This document shows, piece after piece, positions 17,940 through 27,066 of a stretch of DNA of 42,550 nt. The notes under the pieces are model-generated. The model was not told the origin of the DNA, did not search any database, and saw only the letters and a list, made by a program, of their open reading frames with translations. Within the stretch, counting starts at the first letter, position 1. Each line of letters opens with the position of its first letter. The position numbers and the translations under genes are program-made. This stretch comes from an uncultured Erythrobacter sp. (GTDB taxonomy: Bacteria; Pseudomonadota; Alphaproteobacteria; Sphingomonadales; Sphingomonadaceae). The DNA is taken from contig CAJXTZ010000013.1 in assembly GCA_913061345.1 (NCBI GenBank), positions 1-42,550 of the forward strand, given 5' to 3'.

Positions 17940-19625
17940 TCAGTCGAATGTGTAGCGCAAGCCCAGAAGGGCGGATGCGGCAGAATAATCGGGAAGATTG
18001 TCGCGGCTGACGCCATCAAGACCGATGGCGGCAACACCAGTCAGACCGCGCCAGATATTGCGATTGTACGCAATGGATGCAGAATAGCCGACGCCATCGC
18101 CCAAAGTGCCGGAACCGCCGTTGAACCAGCTGGCATATGCGCCGGCTGAAATTCCGGATTTCCTGTCCAACTGGCGCGAGACATTGGCAGCGACGTAATA
18201 GCTTTCGTCGATCACGCCATCGATATCGGCAAGAACAGTGTTCTCGGCGCCGATGAAACTGCGCCGATCATAGCCTGCGCCGATACCGAAGGACGTGCGC
18301 CTGCCCGTCACCGAATAGCTTGCTGCAATGCCGCGGTTGCGAAACACCGACGATCGTAGTGAATTGAGCTGCGCCAATGCGCAGTTGTTGCCTTCTGCAC
18401 CGATGACGCAGCCGCCCAGATCGCCAGAAATCGGGTTGCGTGCAGCCTGGAAGTCCGATCCCAGCAGATCCAGCGCATCGGTAAGCTGACCACCGAAGCC
18501 GGTAATATTGTCGTAAACCGATACGCTGAGGCTGGAATTTACGTTGGGCGCATAGGACAAGGAGCCATAATAGGTTGTCGAACCGTAGCGGCGGCCAACG
18601 TGCGCTTCCAGCGAGGTACGGATGCTGGGGCGCCACATCACGCCGACGTCCCAGATCAAGCCGTCGGTTTCGTAAGCGATCTGGCGTGGGCCGCTTTCGT
18701 CAGTCACCAAGCGGCCGTCGCTGCCGATCACCGGCACGCCATCACCGTCAAGCAGCGCATCGCGGCTCGAAACCTCTACGTCCTCGTAGCCTACACCGCC
18801 AACCAGCGCGACGTTGGGAGATACCGGCAGCGTAACATCGCCGCGCACATGGCGATCCTCAATCCGCTGATCAAGGTTGGAAATGTCCTGACGGTTCCAC
18901 CCCGCGCCAATCCCGATGCCAACGGGCGCGATCGTGCCGGGCGCAGCACCGAAGCGAATGGCGGCGTTATGGGTGACGCTATCGTCGAAGATATCGACCG
19001 GTGCCACACCCGGCGCCGTTATCAACACATCGGACGTTTCGACGCGGGTGTAACCCAAGCGATAGGAACCGCTGATCTCCAGCGGGCCTGACCGTGTCTG
19101 TATGGAAGGTCCGGCATAGATTGAGTGGATCTGGCTGCTGGCGTCATCATTCCCGCCGACAGCACCGATGGAAGAAAAGCCATTGCTTTCGACGCGTGTG
19201 CGAGACGCAAGTGCACCCGCTTCCAAAGTAATGCCACGGCGCAGAAGCCCTACCGAAGCGCGGGCGATGCCCGAAACCGTATCGCTGTCGACGGCATCGC
19301 CATAGCCGATCTCACGCTCGTAACGAAGCGATGCAGACGCGCTGGAGTTGCGACCTGCAACGGTAGCATCGACCCCGGCGGCAAGCTGCGTATAGGTCAG
19401 CACATCATCGCCGGGCTGCAATTGCGCGGTAATGACTTGGGAGGCTTCGATATAGGGGGCGATATCCACGCCCGACGTACGTTCCGCACGTTCGCCAACA
19501 TCGACCTGATCCTGCATACCTGCATCCGGGCCTGCTTGCGCCTGAGCGTTTGCAGTATGCGACATTGCGGCCAATGCCAGCGCGAGACCGATGGAAATGC
19601 CGATTGGTTTGCGAAAGGCAATCAT
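17940..19625 (-). CDS. XrtA-associated outer-membrane beta-barrel protein (TIGR03016-like)
   Basis: A 561-residue secreted protein. Residues 1-27 are a signal peptide ending TANAQA. The rest is rich in alternating Gly/Ser/Tyr strands and ends in GLRYTFD, close to the terminal aromatic of outer-membrane barrels. It matches the uncharacterised barrel family of PEP-CTERM loci and probably forms or helps an outer-membrane exit for the exopolysaccharide. The ATG at 19625 overlaps the tyrosine kinase stop as ATGA; the open frame runs upstream in antisense-like sequence and was trimmed. Confidence 0.9.
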   Translation of the reverse strand: MIAFRKPIGISIGLALALAAMSHTANAQAQAGPDAGMQDQVDVGERAERTSGVDIAPYIEASQVITAQLQPGDDVLTYTQLAAGVDATVAGRNSSASASLRYEREIGYGDAVDSDTVSGIARASVGLLRRGITLEAGALASRTRVESNGFSSIGAVGGNDDASSQIHSIYAGPSIQTRSGPLEISGSYRLGYTRVETSDVLITAPGVAPVDIFDDSVTHNAAIRFGAAPGTIAPVGIGIGAGWNRQDISNLDQRIEDRHVRGDVTLPVSPNVALVGGVGYEDVEVSSRDALLDGDGVPVIGSDGRLVTDESGPRQIAYETDGLIWDVGVMWRPSIRTSLEAHVGRRYGSTTYYGSLSYAPNVNSSLSVSVYDNITGFGGQLTDALDLLGSDFQAARNPISGDLGGCVIGAEGNNCALAQLNSLRSSVFRNRGIAASYSVTGRRTSFGIGAGYDRRSFIGAENTVLADIDGVIDESYYVAANVSRQLDRKSGISAGAYASWFNGGSGTLGDGVGYSASIAYNRNIWRGLTGVAAIGLDGVSRDNLPDYSAASALLGLRYTFD

Positions 19626-20632
19626 GCCTCGTCCCCGTAGTAGGCGCCGAAGCGACGCCCGCTGGGGCTGAAGTGCGCCGCGTTGAGAAGAAGCTTGAGG
19701 TCGGGGCAGGACGAAAGCAGCGTCAGTGCATCTTCCAGCGCGCTCTGGCCGGTACGGTCTGCCCGCACAACGACTATTGCCTGGCCCACATGTTCTGCAA
19801 GTTCCGCCGCCTGCGATGCAGCCAGCGCCGGTGGGCTGTCGAATATAACGATCCGGTTGGGCGCGGCGCGGGTAAGCCTGTCCAGCACTTCGGCCGTGCG
19901 ATGGCTGGCCAGGTATTCGCTGTCCGACGTGGTGTGATTGCCAGCAGGCAGTACGTGCAGGCCAGAAATGTCGGTGGCGAGGACGCAATCTTCCACCTTC
20001 ATGTCTTCTCGCGCCAGAATGTCCATGAAACCCGGACCCTTTGGCAGTCCCAGCATCTTCAGTAGAGATGGTTTGGCAAAATCGGCATCCACCAGCAGGA
20101 CTTCGCTGTCCTTTTCCGCTGCGAGTGCAATCGCCAGGTTGACGGCGCAGTAACTCTTGCCCTCATCAGGATGCGGAGAGCAGACCAGCACGCGCTGCGC
20201 CATCGCGCCGGAGCCGGTTGCGCGCGCCTTGCGGACCGATTGCAGCACCTGGCGTTTTACGATGCGGAATTCTTCCAGCAGTTCCGTTACCTGTCCTTCG
20301 GGCTGGATCAAACCATGGCGGGCAAGACAATCACGATCAATCAGATGCTCGATGTCCGAGAATTCAACATCCTCGTAAACTGGCCCAGGCGCAGAAGTTG
20401 CTGTCGGTGCCGATGCGGGTTGGGAGGTCGCCTTAGGCTCTGGTTGCGACAATGTTCGGGAAGAACCATCGGCTACCGGCGTTTTGGGGGTTGCCCGACT
20501 AGGCCTGCGGTTAACGGGCTTTTTCAGTTCCTTGGGAACGGCAGCGGGCGTGAAACCGCCAAGGCCGAACATGCTTTCGGCACGTTCCAGCAGCGTCTTG
20601 GGCGGATCGGGCAATTTGCGGTGTTCAGTCAT
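19622..20632 (-). CDS. XrtA-associated tyrosine autokinase (BY-kinase, CpsD/Wzc-like)
   Basis: A 336-residue bacterial tyrosine kinase. A Pro/Ala-rich N-terminal tail (to about 85) precedes the kinase domain with Walker A SPHPDEGKS (152-160), Walker A' VLLVDADF (178-185) and Walker B IVIFDSPP (261-268). Only two tyrosines (331-332) remain near the C-terminus, fewer than in Wzc. It works with the Wzz-type protein encoded just upstream to control chain length and export; kinase and membrane activator are separate proteins here. GAGGA lies 8 bases before the ATG. The gap to the upstream gene is 10 bases. Confidence 0.93.
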   Translation of the reverse strand: MTEHRKLPDPPKTLLERAESMFGLGGFTPAAVPKELKKPVNRRPSRATPKTPVADGSSRTLSQPEPKATSQPASAPTATSAPGPVYEDVEFSDIEHLIDRDCLARHGLIQPEGQVTELLEEFRIVKRQVLQSVRKARATGSGAMAQRVLVCSPHPDEGKSYCAVNLAIALAAEKDSEVLLVDADFAKPSLLKMLGLPKGPGFMDILAREDMKVEDCVLATDISGLHVLPAGNHTTSDSEYLASHRTAEVLDRLTRAAPNRIVIFDSPPALAASQAAELAEHVGQAIVVVRADRTGQSALEDALTLLSSCPDLKLLLNAAHFSPSGRRFGAYYGDEA

Positions 20633-20642
20633 CGCGCGGTCC

Positions 20643-22160
20643 TCACGCCACCATGCCGCGCTGGACGAATTCGACGCCCATCAGCACGACAAACAAGACT
20701 CCAAGGCCACTGACCCCGGCTGCGAAATACTTAAGGCGCTTGGCGCGCAGTTCGCGCCCCGCCTCGGTGAAAGTGTGCGAGATCGTGCCGATGACAGGCA
20801 GGCCGAAACTACGTTCCAGCTGGCTTGCCGTGGCAAAGGTTGAGCCAAGTTTGCTGAGGGCATAGGCAGTGCCGGCCCCTGCCCCCAGACCCAAAATCAG
20901 GACGCCAGCAAGAAGAAGAGGGCGATTGGGTGCTGCCGGAGTGCGCGGCGTGCTCGGCGGATCGACGACTTCGAACTGCACCGCGCTGCGCTCTGTTTCC
21001 ACCTGTCCGCGCAGGCGCAATTCCTCGCGATCCTGCAGCAACTGGTCATATTGCTCGCGCAGCACGTCATAATCGCGGCTGATGCGCTGCGCCTCGGCAG
21101 CCGCGCCGGGTTCGCGCATCTGACTGGCCGTAATTGAGGCAATTTCCGCACGAAGCGCCGCCGCGCGCGATTGCAACGATTGAACATTGGACATGCGCTC
21201 GACCCGCATGGACTGAAGCGTGCTGTATGCCGGATTGACGGAACCGCTGGAGGGGCCGGCGGCCTGCGCCTGCTCGCGCATTGAAGCGACGGTGCGACGA
21301 GCGGCAACCATGTCCGGATGTTCATTGGTCAGGCCGCGCGCCTCCATCGCTGCAAGGTTGGCTTCCGCCTGCGCCAATGACGCCTGCGGGCCGCCCGATC
21401 CGGGTGTAATAATCGTGCGAGGGGTGCTGGCGATCTGTCCTTCAAGCGCGGCGAGCGCGCCTTGCGAGGCGGCAAGGTCCGATTCCACTGCGCGCAATGC
21501 TGCGCGTGTCGCGGTAAGCTGGTTGGCAATCGCCTGAGCGCCGCCGATGAGGTCAGGATTGGCAGATTCGAAGGCAAGGCGCCGTTCTTCCGCAGCTTCG
21601 AGCTCGGCTTCGCGCTGGGCGAGTTGCTGGTTCAGGAATTCGATGGAATCCTGCATTTCCCCGCGTGCGCCGCCAAGGTTCTCCTCGCGGAAGATGTCGA
21701 TCATGCTCTGGGCGATGACCTGCGCGAGTTCGGCATTCTCGCTGTCGGACAAGTCGGTGCGACCGCTTACGGCAGAAATCTCGAAGATGTTCTCACCTTC
21801 GCTCACCACTTCGATGTCTTCGGTAAGCCCTTCGATGGCGCGTTCCATTTCGGTCGGCGACGTCACGGTATCCCCGATACGTGTGGAGCGAACCACCTTT
21901 TCGAGGTTGACCGAGCTTACCAGCGTCTGCCGGATACGATCGATGTCTCGTGCACGACTGCCCGCGCCGATACCGATCTGTTCAGCCAGGACATCGTCCA
22001 ACTGCACGAAGATGCGCGTTTCGCTTTCATAGCTGTTGGGAATAAGCGCGACCACCAGCCAACCCAGGAGACAGGTTCCCCAGGCAATAGCCAGCGCCAG
22101 CCACCGCCGGTTCCATATCGCCCATGCACCTGCGCGCAATTCTTCGAGAAGCTGGTTCAA
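20643..22160 (-). CDS. XrtA-associated chain-length determinant (Wzz family)
   Basis: A 505-residue polysaccharide co-polymerase (TIGR03007-like). One membrane segment lies at about 20-40 and a second near 475-495, with a long periplasmic coiled-coil region rich in Ala/Glu between them (about 190-420). It sets exopolysaccharide chain length and activates the tyrosine kinase encoded next. The start is TTG at 22160: AAGGAAGG, which overlaps the stop of the export gene, sits about 9 bases upstream, and the nearby out-of-frame ATG stops after three codons. The 15-base gap supports operon expression. Confidence 0.93.
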   Translation of the reverse strand: MNQLLEELRAGAWAIWNRRWLALAIAWGTCLLGWLVVALIPNSYESETRIFVQLDDVLAEQIGIGAGSRARDIDRIRQTLVSSVNLEKVVRSTRIGDTVTSPTEMERAIEGLTEDIEVVSEGENIFEISAVSGRTDLSDSENAELAQVIAQSMIDIFREENLGGARGEMQDSIEFLNQQLAQREAELEAAEERRLAFESANPDLIGGAQAIANQLTATRAALRAVESDLAASQGALAALEGQIASTPRTIITPGSGGPQASLAQAEANLAAMEARGLTNEHPDMVAARRTVASMREQAQAAGPSSGSVNPAYSTLQSMRVERMSNVQSLQSRAAALRAEIASITASQMREPGAAAEAQRISRDYDVLREQYDQLLQDREELRLRGQVETERSAVQFEVVDPPSTPRTPAAPNRPLLLAGVLILGLGAGAGTAYALSKLGSTFATASQLERSFGLPVIGTISHTFTEAGRELRAKRLKYFAAGVSGLGVLFVVLMGVEFVQRGMVA

Positions 22161-22175
22161 AGCTGCATACCTTCC

Positions 22176-22820
22176 TTAGAACATGCTCTCTGGAATGATG
22201 ATCACATCGCCGGGGCGCAGCATCACGTTCGCCTCGCTTTCTCCGCGACGCAGAAGGTCGGACAGGCGCAGCGCGAATTCGCGCTGCTGTCCGCTTTGAC
22301 GATCAAAGCGGATCAGCTTGGCGCGGTTGCCCGCTGCATATTCGGACAGACCGCCGACGGCGATCATCGCATCCAGCAGCGTCATGTTCGCGCGGTAGGG
22401 CAGCGATGCAGGCTGAGCAGTCGCACCCACGATCCGCACCTGCTGGCTAAAGGTGCCTGCAAATTCGTTGACGATTACAGTCACCAGCGGCTCTTCGATA
22501 TATTGCGAAAGCTGCAGGCGGATATCCTCTGCCAGCATGGTTGGCGTTTTGCCGACAGCGGGCATGTCCGCCACCAGAGGCGTGGTGATGCGGCCATCGG
22601 GGCGCACCTGAACTTCGGCGCCCAGTTCCTCGTTTCGCCAGACGTGGATGGTAAGCTGGTCGAGCGGGCCGATGACATATTCCTCACCCGGCCCTTCCTG
22701 CATGGCGACGAAGCGTGCTGGCTCCAGCTGGGGCCCGGCAGCGCCCGCACCGCAACCGGACAGTCCGATTGCAAGGCTTACCGAAGCCAGCAGCACAGAA
22801 ACGGGCTTTTTCCTTCGCAT
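22176..22820 (-). CDS. Wza-like polysaccharide export lipoprotein, XrtA-associated
   Basis: A 214-residue outer-membrane export protein (TIGR03027-like). The signal peptide ends in a lipobox LSGC (lipid-modified Cys about residue 23). Then follow the Poly_export domain (YVIGPLDQLTIHVWRNEELG) and a SLBB-like domain ending RPGDVIIIPESMF. It forms the outer-membrane channel for the exopolysaccharide. The Met at 22820 was chosen because it begins the signal peptide, with GGA about 10 bases upstream; the longer open frame to 23081 is not supported. It is the first gene of the export operon. Confidence 0.93.
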   Translation of the reverse strand: MRRKKPVSVLLASVSLAIGLSGCGAGAAGPQLEPARFVAMQEGPGEEYVIGPLDQLTIHVWRNEELGAEVQVRPDGRITTPLVADMPAVGKTPTMLAEDIRLQLSQYIEEPLVTVIVNEFAGTFSQQVRIVGATAQPASLPYRANMTLLDAMIAVGGLSEYAAGNRAKLIRFDRQSGQQREFALRLSDLLRRGESEANVMLRPGDVIIIPESMF

Positions 22821-22950
22821 TGATACGTCCTTCGCCAATAGCGGACGGATGCCTGAAACGGCCATTCCTGGCAGCACAGGCAAATCGCCCCTCGGATACG
22901 AACCGGGGTTCTCGCGAAAAAGGGTGAACATTGCGTTAGTCTTCAGCCCC

Positions 22951-22974
22951 AAAACCGCGCTGGAGGCGGGTTTT
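22951..22974. terminator. Candidate terminator between decarboxylase and export operon
   Basis: AAAACCGC pairs with GCGGGTTTT (one bulged G) around a short loop; the A and T runs form the stem base, so it could act in either direction. It sits 43 bases after the decarboxylase stop and before the wza-like gene, which implies a separate promoter for the export operon somewhere in 22821-22950. No clear -35/-10 was found there. Confidence 0.45.
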
Positions 22975-23016
22975 GTGAACGCCTGTCCTAAAGCGGGACG
23001 GATTTGGCGCCGAGTA

Positions 23017-24243
23017 TCAGACCAGCATTTCCAGCGCCGCCCCCTGCCCCAGGAAGGCGGCCGGACTGGCGCTGGCCCCATAGGCCCCGGCGCAAAAAAC
23101 CGCGATCAGGTCATTAACCTCGGCACGCGGCAGATGGGCAGCATCGGCGAGGCGATCCAGCGGGGTACACAGGCAGCCGACGACGTTGACGACTTCTTCG
23201 GGTTCGGCTTCGAAACGGTTGGCAATCGCGACGGGATAATTGCGCCGCACAACGGTTCCGAAATTGCCCGATGCCGCAAGTTGATGATGCAGGCCGCCGT
23301 CGGTGATAAGATAGGTCGTCTCGTGGCTCACTTTCCGGTCCACGATCCGCGTAAGGTAAACACCCGCTTCCCCCACCAAGTACCGGCCAAGCTCTATGGC
23401 GAACTGCGTTTCGGCGAGGACCGCCGGAAGGCCGGCGAAGCGTGCCTTCAGAGCATCGCCCACCGCTGCGATATCGAGCGGCGTATCCTTGTCGAAATAG
23501 GGAATGCCGAACCCCCCGCCCATGTTCAGATGCGGCACGGTGACGCCCGCTTCCTGCGCAAGCGATGCGGCGACATCCAGGACATGGGCCTGGCTTTCGA
23601 TGATTGCCTCGGCATCCAGCGCCTGGCTGCCCGAATAGATATGAAAGCCGCGCCAGTTGGCTCCCGCGTCGACTATCTTTCGCGCCAATGCGGGTACACG
23701 TTCGGCATCAAGGCCAAAGGGTTTTGCCCCGCCGCCCATTTTCATACCAGAACCGCGCAGCTCGAAGCTGGGGTTTACACGAATGGCAAGACGCGGTGCG
23801 ATGCGCAGTTCCTTACCGATCTGAAGCGCGCGTTCCGCCTCGTTCTCCGATTCCAGGTTCAACGTAACGCCCGCTTTGATCGCGGCGAACAGTTCGCGGT
23901 CGCGCTTTCCGGGACCGGCGAAACTAATCTCTCGCGGTAGGTAACCCGCCTCGCGGGCCTGCTGCAGCTCTCCGTCAGAGGCAATGTCCAGCCCGTCCAC
24001 CAGATCTGCCACGAATTCGAGTAATGGCCCGTAAGGATTTGCTTTCATGGCATAATGAATATTCAATCGCTCCGGCATCGCTTTGCGAAGCCCGGCAATC
24101 CGATGCTTTATGATATCGCCTGAATAGACGAAAAGCGGAGTCTCGCGCGCCTCTTCCGCCAAGGCGCTTGCGGTCCGTCCGCCTATAGCCAGTTCGCCGT
24201 CTTTGGCGGCGTAATCTGTCGGTATCGGGCCAAGCGCTTTCAT
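23017..24243 (-). CDS. PLP-dependent decarboxylase, exosortase A system-associated
   Basis: A 408-residue fold-type III decarboxylase like ornithine and diaminopimelate decarboxylases (TIGR03099-like). The PLP lysine is Lys67 (HYAMKANPYG), the phosphate loop is MGGGFGIPYF, and the C-terminal catalytic Cys384 lies in FCAGAYGASASP. It should release CO2 from an amino acid or amino-acid-like acid in the cytoplasm; the substrate is unknown. The gene overlaps the acyl-CoA ligase stop as ATGA, so the two products are made together; the start at 24243 was chosen for this overlap. Confidence 0.93.
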   Translation of the reverse strand: MKALGPIPTDYAAKDGELAIGGRTASALAEEARETPLFVYSGDIIKHRIAGLRKAMPERLNIHYAMKANPYGPLLEFVADLVDGLDIASDGELQQAREAGYLPREISFAGPGKRDRELFAAIKAGVTLNLESENEAERALQIGKELRIAPRLAIRVNPSFELRGSGMKMGGGAKPFGLDAERVPALARKIVDAGANWRGFHIYSGSQALDAEAIIESQAHVLDVAASLAQEAGVTVPHLNMGGGFGIPYFDKDTPLDIAAVGDALKARFAGLPAVLAETQFAIELGRYLVGEAGVYLTRIVDRKVSHETTYLITDGGLHHQLAASGNFGTVVRRNYPVAIANRFEAEPEEVVNVVGCLCTPLDRLADAAHLPRAEVNDLIAVFCAGAYGASASPAAFLGQGAALEMLV

Positions 24244-25742
24244 ACAGCCTCCCGTGCCAGCCGCGAGCGATCTATCTTGCCGTTGGCATTGAGTGGCATG
24301 GCATTCAGCCAACGAATTTCTGCCGGTTGCATGAAATTGGGCAATTCGCGTCGCAGCACGTTGCGAAGTCCATCTTCATCCCCCGACCCGCGTACGATGA
24401 GGTGGATGGCATGACCCAGCTTTTCGTCAGGCACTCCCAGCGCGACCGCCTCTTCTGCAAACTTACTGGCGATCACCACTTCCTCTATTTCCTGCGGGCT
24501 GATCCTGTTGCCTGCGCTCTTTATCATGGCATCATCCCTGCCGACAAAATACAGCAGGCCATCGTTACCACGGCGGACATTGTCGCCGGACCATACCGCC
24601 ATGCCGCCATAGTGCGACGCTGGCGGCGCTGGCCTGAACCGCTGCGCGGTGCGCCCTGCGTCTTGCCAATAGCCCATCGCTACCAGAGGCCCGCAATGAA
24701 CCAGTTCGCCTTCTCGCGCGACTGCGCCCGTACCATCGACCACGAGAATTTCTGCGAATGGAATGGCCCTGCCCATCGAGGTGGGATGCTTGTCCACCAG
24801 CTCCGGATCGAGATAGGTGGAACGGAAAGCTTCCGTCAGCCCGTACATCGGAAATAGCCGAGTCTTTGGGAAAAGCTTTTGCAAGCCCCGCACTAGGTCT
24901 TCTGTCAGTGCGCCGCCGCTGTTGGTCAGGCGGCGCATGGACGCAACCGCTTCGTCGGGCCAATCCTGCCCCACCAGTTGCACCCACAAGGGGGGAACAG
25001 CAGCAAGCGTGGTGACACCGTGACGACTGCACGCCTTGATGACGTCGCGCGGGGTGAGATAGTCGAGCGGCACCACGCAGCCGCCCGCATACCAGGTGGA
25101 AAGAAGCTGGTTCTGCCCATAGTCGAAGCTGAGCGGCAACACCGCCAGCGTCACGTCATCTTGCGCCAAGCCCAGGTAATGCGCCACGCTAACCGCGCCC
25201 AGCCACAGGTTCGCATGGCTGAGCATCACGCCCTTGGGCCGCCCGGTTGAACCGCTGGTGTAAAGAATTGCCGCCAGATCACCGCCAAGCGCGCAGGATG
25301 GCTCGACAATCGGATCAGCGTCACGGCAAGCCTCCATCACCGGCAATTCCTCGAAGCGAGAGCAGAATGTCGGTATGTCGCCATCTTCCAGCGAGGCAAG
25401 ACGCGCGGCGTTTGCAATCAGCATGCTGGCTCCGCTGTCTTTAAGAATATGCTTGACCTGTGCACGCTTAAGCAGCGGGTTGATCGGCACATGCACAAGC
25501 CCGGCGCGCGCTGCTGCCAGAGGCATTAAACAGGTACACTCGCCTTTTGCCGCCCATGTCGCGACCCTTGCGCCTTTCTGGAGCAATTGCTGCGCCAACC
25601 AGCCTGCAAGCAGCGCGACACGGCTTCTTAAGCCATTCCAGCTAAGGGTTTCACCGCGCAAGATTAACGCTGCGTCCGCATCCTTCCCCCGAAATGCGAG
25701 GTGATCGAGCGAAAATGGCGTGGGATCTGGTGCGGTTGACAT
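24240..25742 (-). CDS. Acyl-CoA ligase (AMP-forming), exosortase A system-associated
   Basis: A 500-residue member of the adenylate-forming family (TIGR03098-like). The AMP-binding loop is YTSGSTGRPKG, then PMYGLTEAFRSTYL, and the C-terminal hinge and lysine are GRDDAMIKSAGNRISPQEIEE and NGKIDRSRL. It activates a carboxylic acid as acyl-AMP and passes it to CoA or, more likely here, to the acyl carrier protein encoded by the divergent operon. The start ATG at 25742 is supported by AGGAA about 6 bases upstream. It leads the decarboxylase gene and lies 24 bases from the GTG of the divergent GNAT gene. Confidence 0.94.
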   Translation of the reverse strand: MSTAPDPTPFSLDHLAFRGKDADAALILRGETLSWNGLRSRVALLAGWLAQQLLQKGARVATWAAKGECTCLMPLAAARAGLVHVPINPLLKRAQVKHILKDSGASMLIANAARLASLEDGDIPTFCSRFEELPVMEACRDADPIVEPSCALGGDLAAILYTSGSTGRPKGVMLSHANLWLGAVSVAHYLGLAQDDVTLAVLPLSFDYGQNQLLSTWYAGGCVVPLDYLTPRDVIKACSRHGVTTLAAVPPLWVQLVGQDWPDEAVASMRRLTNSGGALTEDLVRGLQKLFPKTRLFPMYGLTEAFRSTYLDPELVDKHPTSMGRAIPFAEILVVDGTGAVAREGELVHCGPLVAMGYWQDAGRTAQRFRPAPPASHYGGMAVWSGDNVRRGNDGLLYFVGRDDAMIKSAGNRISPQEIEEVVIASKFAEEAVALGVPDEKLGHAIHLIVRGSGDEDGLRNVLRRELPNFMQPAEIRWLNAMPLNANGKIDRSRLAREAV

Positions 25743-25766
25743 CGTATTCCTGGAGTAAGCAATTCT
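25743..25766. promoter_or_regulatory. 24-bp gap between divergent starts with overlapping ribosome binding sites
   Basis: The minus-strand ATG (25742) and plus-strand GTG (25767) are only 24 bases apart. ATTCCT gives AGGAAT as the minus-strand Shine-Dalgarno, and TGGAG (25751-25755) is that of the plus strand; they touch. Promoters cannot fit here, so each transcript must start inside the opposite gene. Confidence 0.6.
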
Positions 25767-26753
25767 GTGACGGCAATCAGCTATCACCACACGGTTAACG
25801 ATCTGCAAGACCTGGATTGGTTTGTGGCCGGTCCCTTTTCGCGTCTTGGATGGTTCGCCCTGCTCGAAGCAAGCGGCACCAAACCACTGATAGCGACTGC
25901 AACCAACGGGCGCTCGGGCGTTGCCTTTCCCTTGCAGCGCTGCACCACGGGTCTTGAAACCTTGACTAACTGGTACGCCTTTACCTGGCGGCACCTGTGG
26001 ACCAGCGGATATTACGATGGCGCCATGCTGGAGGCTTTGGCGAAAGACCTCGCCATGCGCACCGACCGCATCACCTTCACCAGGCTGCCCGCGGAAGACG
26101 GAACGCTGGATCGGCTGAAGTATGCCTTTCGCGGCGCTGGTTGGCTGGTTTTGTCAGAGCCTTGTGATACCAACCACGTGTTGCGCGTTGCCGGCCGTAA
26201 TTTTCGGCAGTTCCTGGCCGATCGTCCCGGCCATCTGCGCACGACGTTGAAACGCAAGGCAAAGAAGGTGGACATTACTCTCTCCACCGAATTCGATGCG
26301 GGAATGTGGACAGCCTACGAGGCGATCTATGCCGATAGCTGGAAACCCGAAGAAGGCGATCCGGACCTTTTGCGACGCTTCGCGGTGGGTGAAAGCGATG
26401 CCGGTCGCTTCCGCTTTGCCCTCGCCCGTCACGACGAAACGCCGGTCGCCGCGCAATTCTGGACCGTCGATGGCGATACGGCCTATATTCACAAGCTTGC
26501 CCACCGCAAGGATGCGCAAAAGCTTTCTGCCGGAACCACGCTGACGGCGGCACTGTTCGAACGCGTCATCGATACAGACGGTGTTCAATGGGTGGATTTC
26601 GGTACCGGGGACGATGCGTACAAGCGCGACTGGATGGAGCAGGTGCGCACGCGATGGCAGCTGATCTGCCTGCGTCCAGCCTCACCCAGGAATTGGCCGC
26701 TCATCACCAAGGCGGCACTGCGCAAGCTTGTTTATCGTTCAAACGATGGCTAG
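25767..26753 (+). CDS. GNAT/FemAB-like acyltransferase, XrtA-associated
   Basis: A 328-residue protein with two GNAT-like halves of the BioF2-like type; the second holds AAQFWTVDGDTAYIHKLAHRKDAQKLSAG (about 230-258) and ends WVDFGTGDDAYKRDWM. The start is GTG with GGAG 11 bases upstream. It is the first gene of the divergent operon GNAT, ACP, hydrolase 2, hydrolase 1. With ligase and ACP nearby it is a good candidate to transfer the activated acyl group to an amine of the glycan, but the acceptor is unproven. It overlaps the ACP gene by eight bases if that starts at 26746. Confidence 0.85.
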   Translation: MTAISYHHTVNDLQDLDWFVAGPFSRLGWFALLEASGTKPLIATATNGRSGVAFPLQRCTTGLETLTNWYAFTWRHLWTSGYYDGAMLEALAKDLAMRTDRITFTRLPAEDGTLDRLKYAFRGAGWLVLSEPCDTNHVLRVAGRNFRQFLADRPGHLRTTLKRKAKKVDITLSTEFDAGMWTAYEAIYADSWKPEEGDPDLLRRFAVGESDAGRFRFALARHDETPVAAQFWTVDGDTAYIHKLAHRKDAQKLSAGTTLTAALFERVIDTDGVQWVDFGTGDDAYKRDWMEQVRTRWQLICLRPASPRNWPLITKAALRKLVYRSNDG

Positions 26754-27060
26754 TGCCGCAAGTATTATGGCGACCAACCTCCCCGCCCCGACCGCGCAGA
26801 ACGAGGAAACCGATCTCCTCTTGCGACAGGTTCTCGCTGACGTTCTCGGCCTTTCGGCGGAGCGTATATCCGAACTCGGAGCAGATTCCGGTCTTTTCGG
26901 ACATTTGCCGGAACTTGATTCAATGGCCGTTGCGGGTCTTCTCACCGAGCTTGAGGATCGCCTCGATATCATCATCGAGGATGATGATGTGGACGGCGAG
27001 ATGCTGGAAACATTCGGCGCGCTTCTTACGTTTCTCGATGCCAAGCGCGCCGACGGCTGA
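26746..27060 (+). CDS. Acyl carrier protein, exosortase A system-associated
   Basis: A phosphopantetheine carrier of 104 residues. The attachment serine is Ser59 in ELDSMAV, in place of the DSL of fatty-acid ACP, followed by the acidic recognition helix LEDRLDIIIEDDDVDGEM. It lies beside an acyl-CoA ligase, a decarboxylase and two acyltransferase-like proteins and is therefore probably dedicated to the exopolysaccharide locus rather than to fatty acids. Two ATGs are possible, 26746 and 26767; neither has a clear Shine-Dalgarno, and the first overlaps the GNAT gene. Confidence 0.9.
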   Translation: MASAASIMATNLPAPTAQNEETDLLLRQVLADVLGLSAERISELGADSGLFGHLPELDSMAVAGLLTELEDRLDIIIEDDDVDGEMLETFGALLTFLDAKRADG

Positions 27061-27066
27061 TTCTCT

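Noticed and set aside
22821..22950. Sigma-54 promoter for the export operon
   Set aside because: I looked for a TGGCAC-N5-TTGC type site because such loci are often RpoN-controlled, but found no acceptable match.
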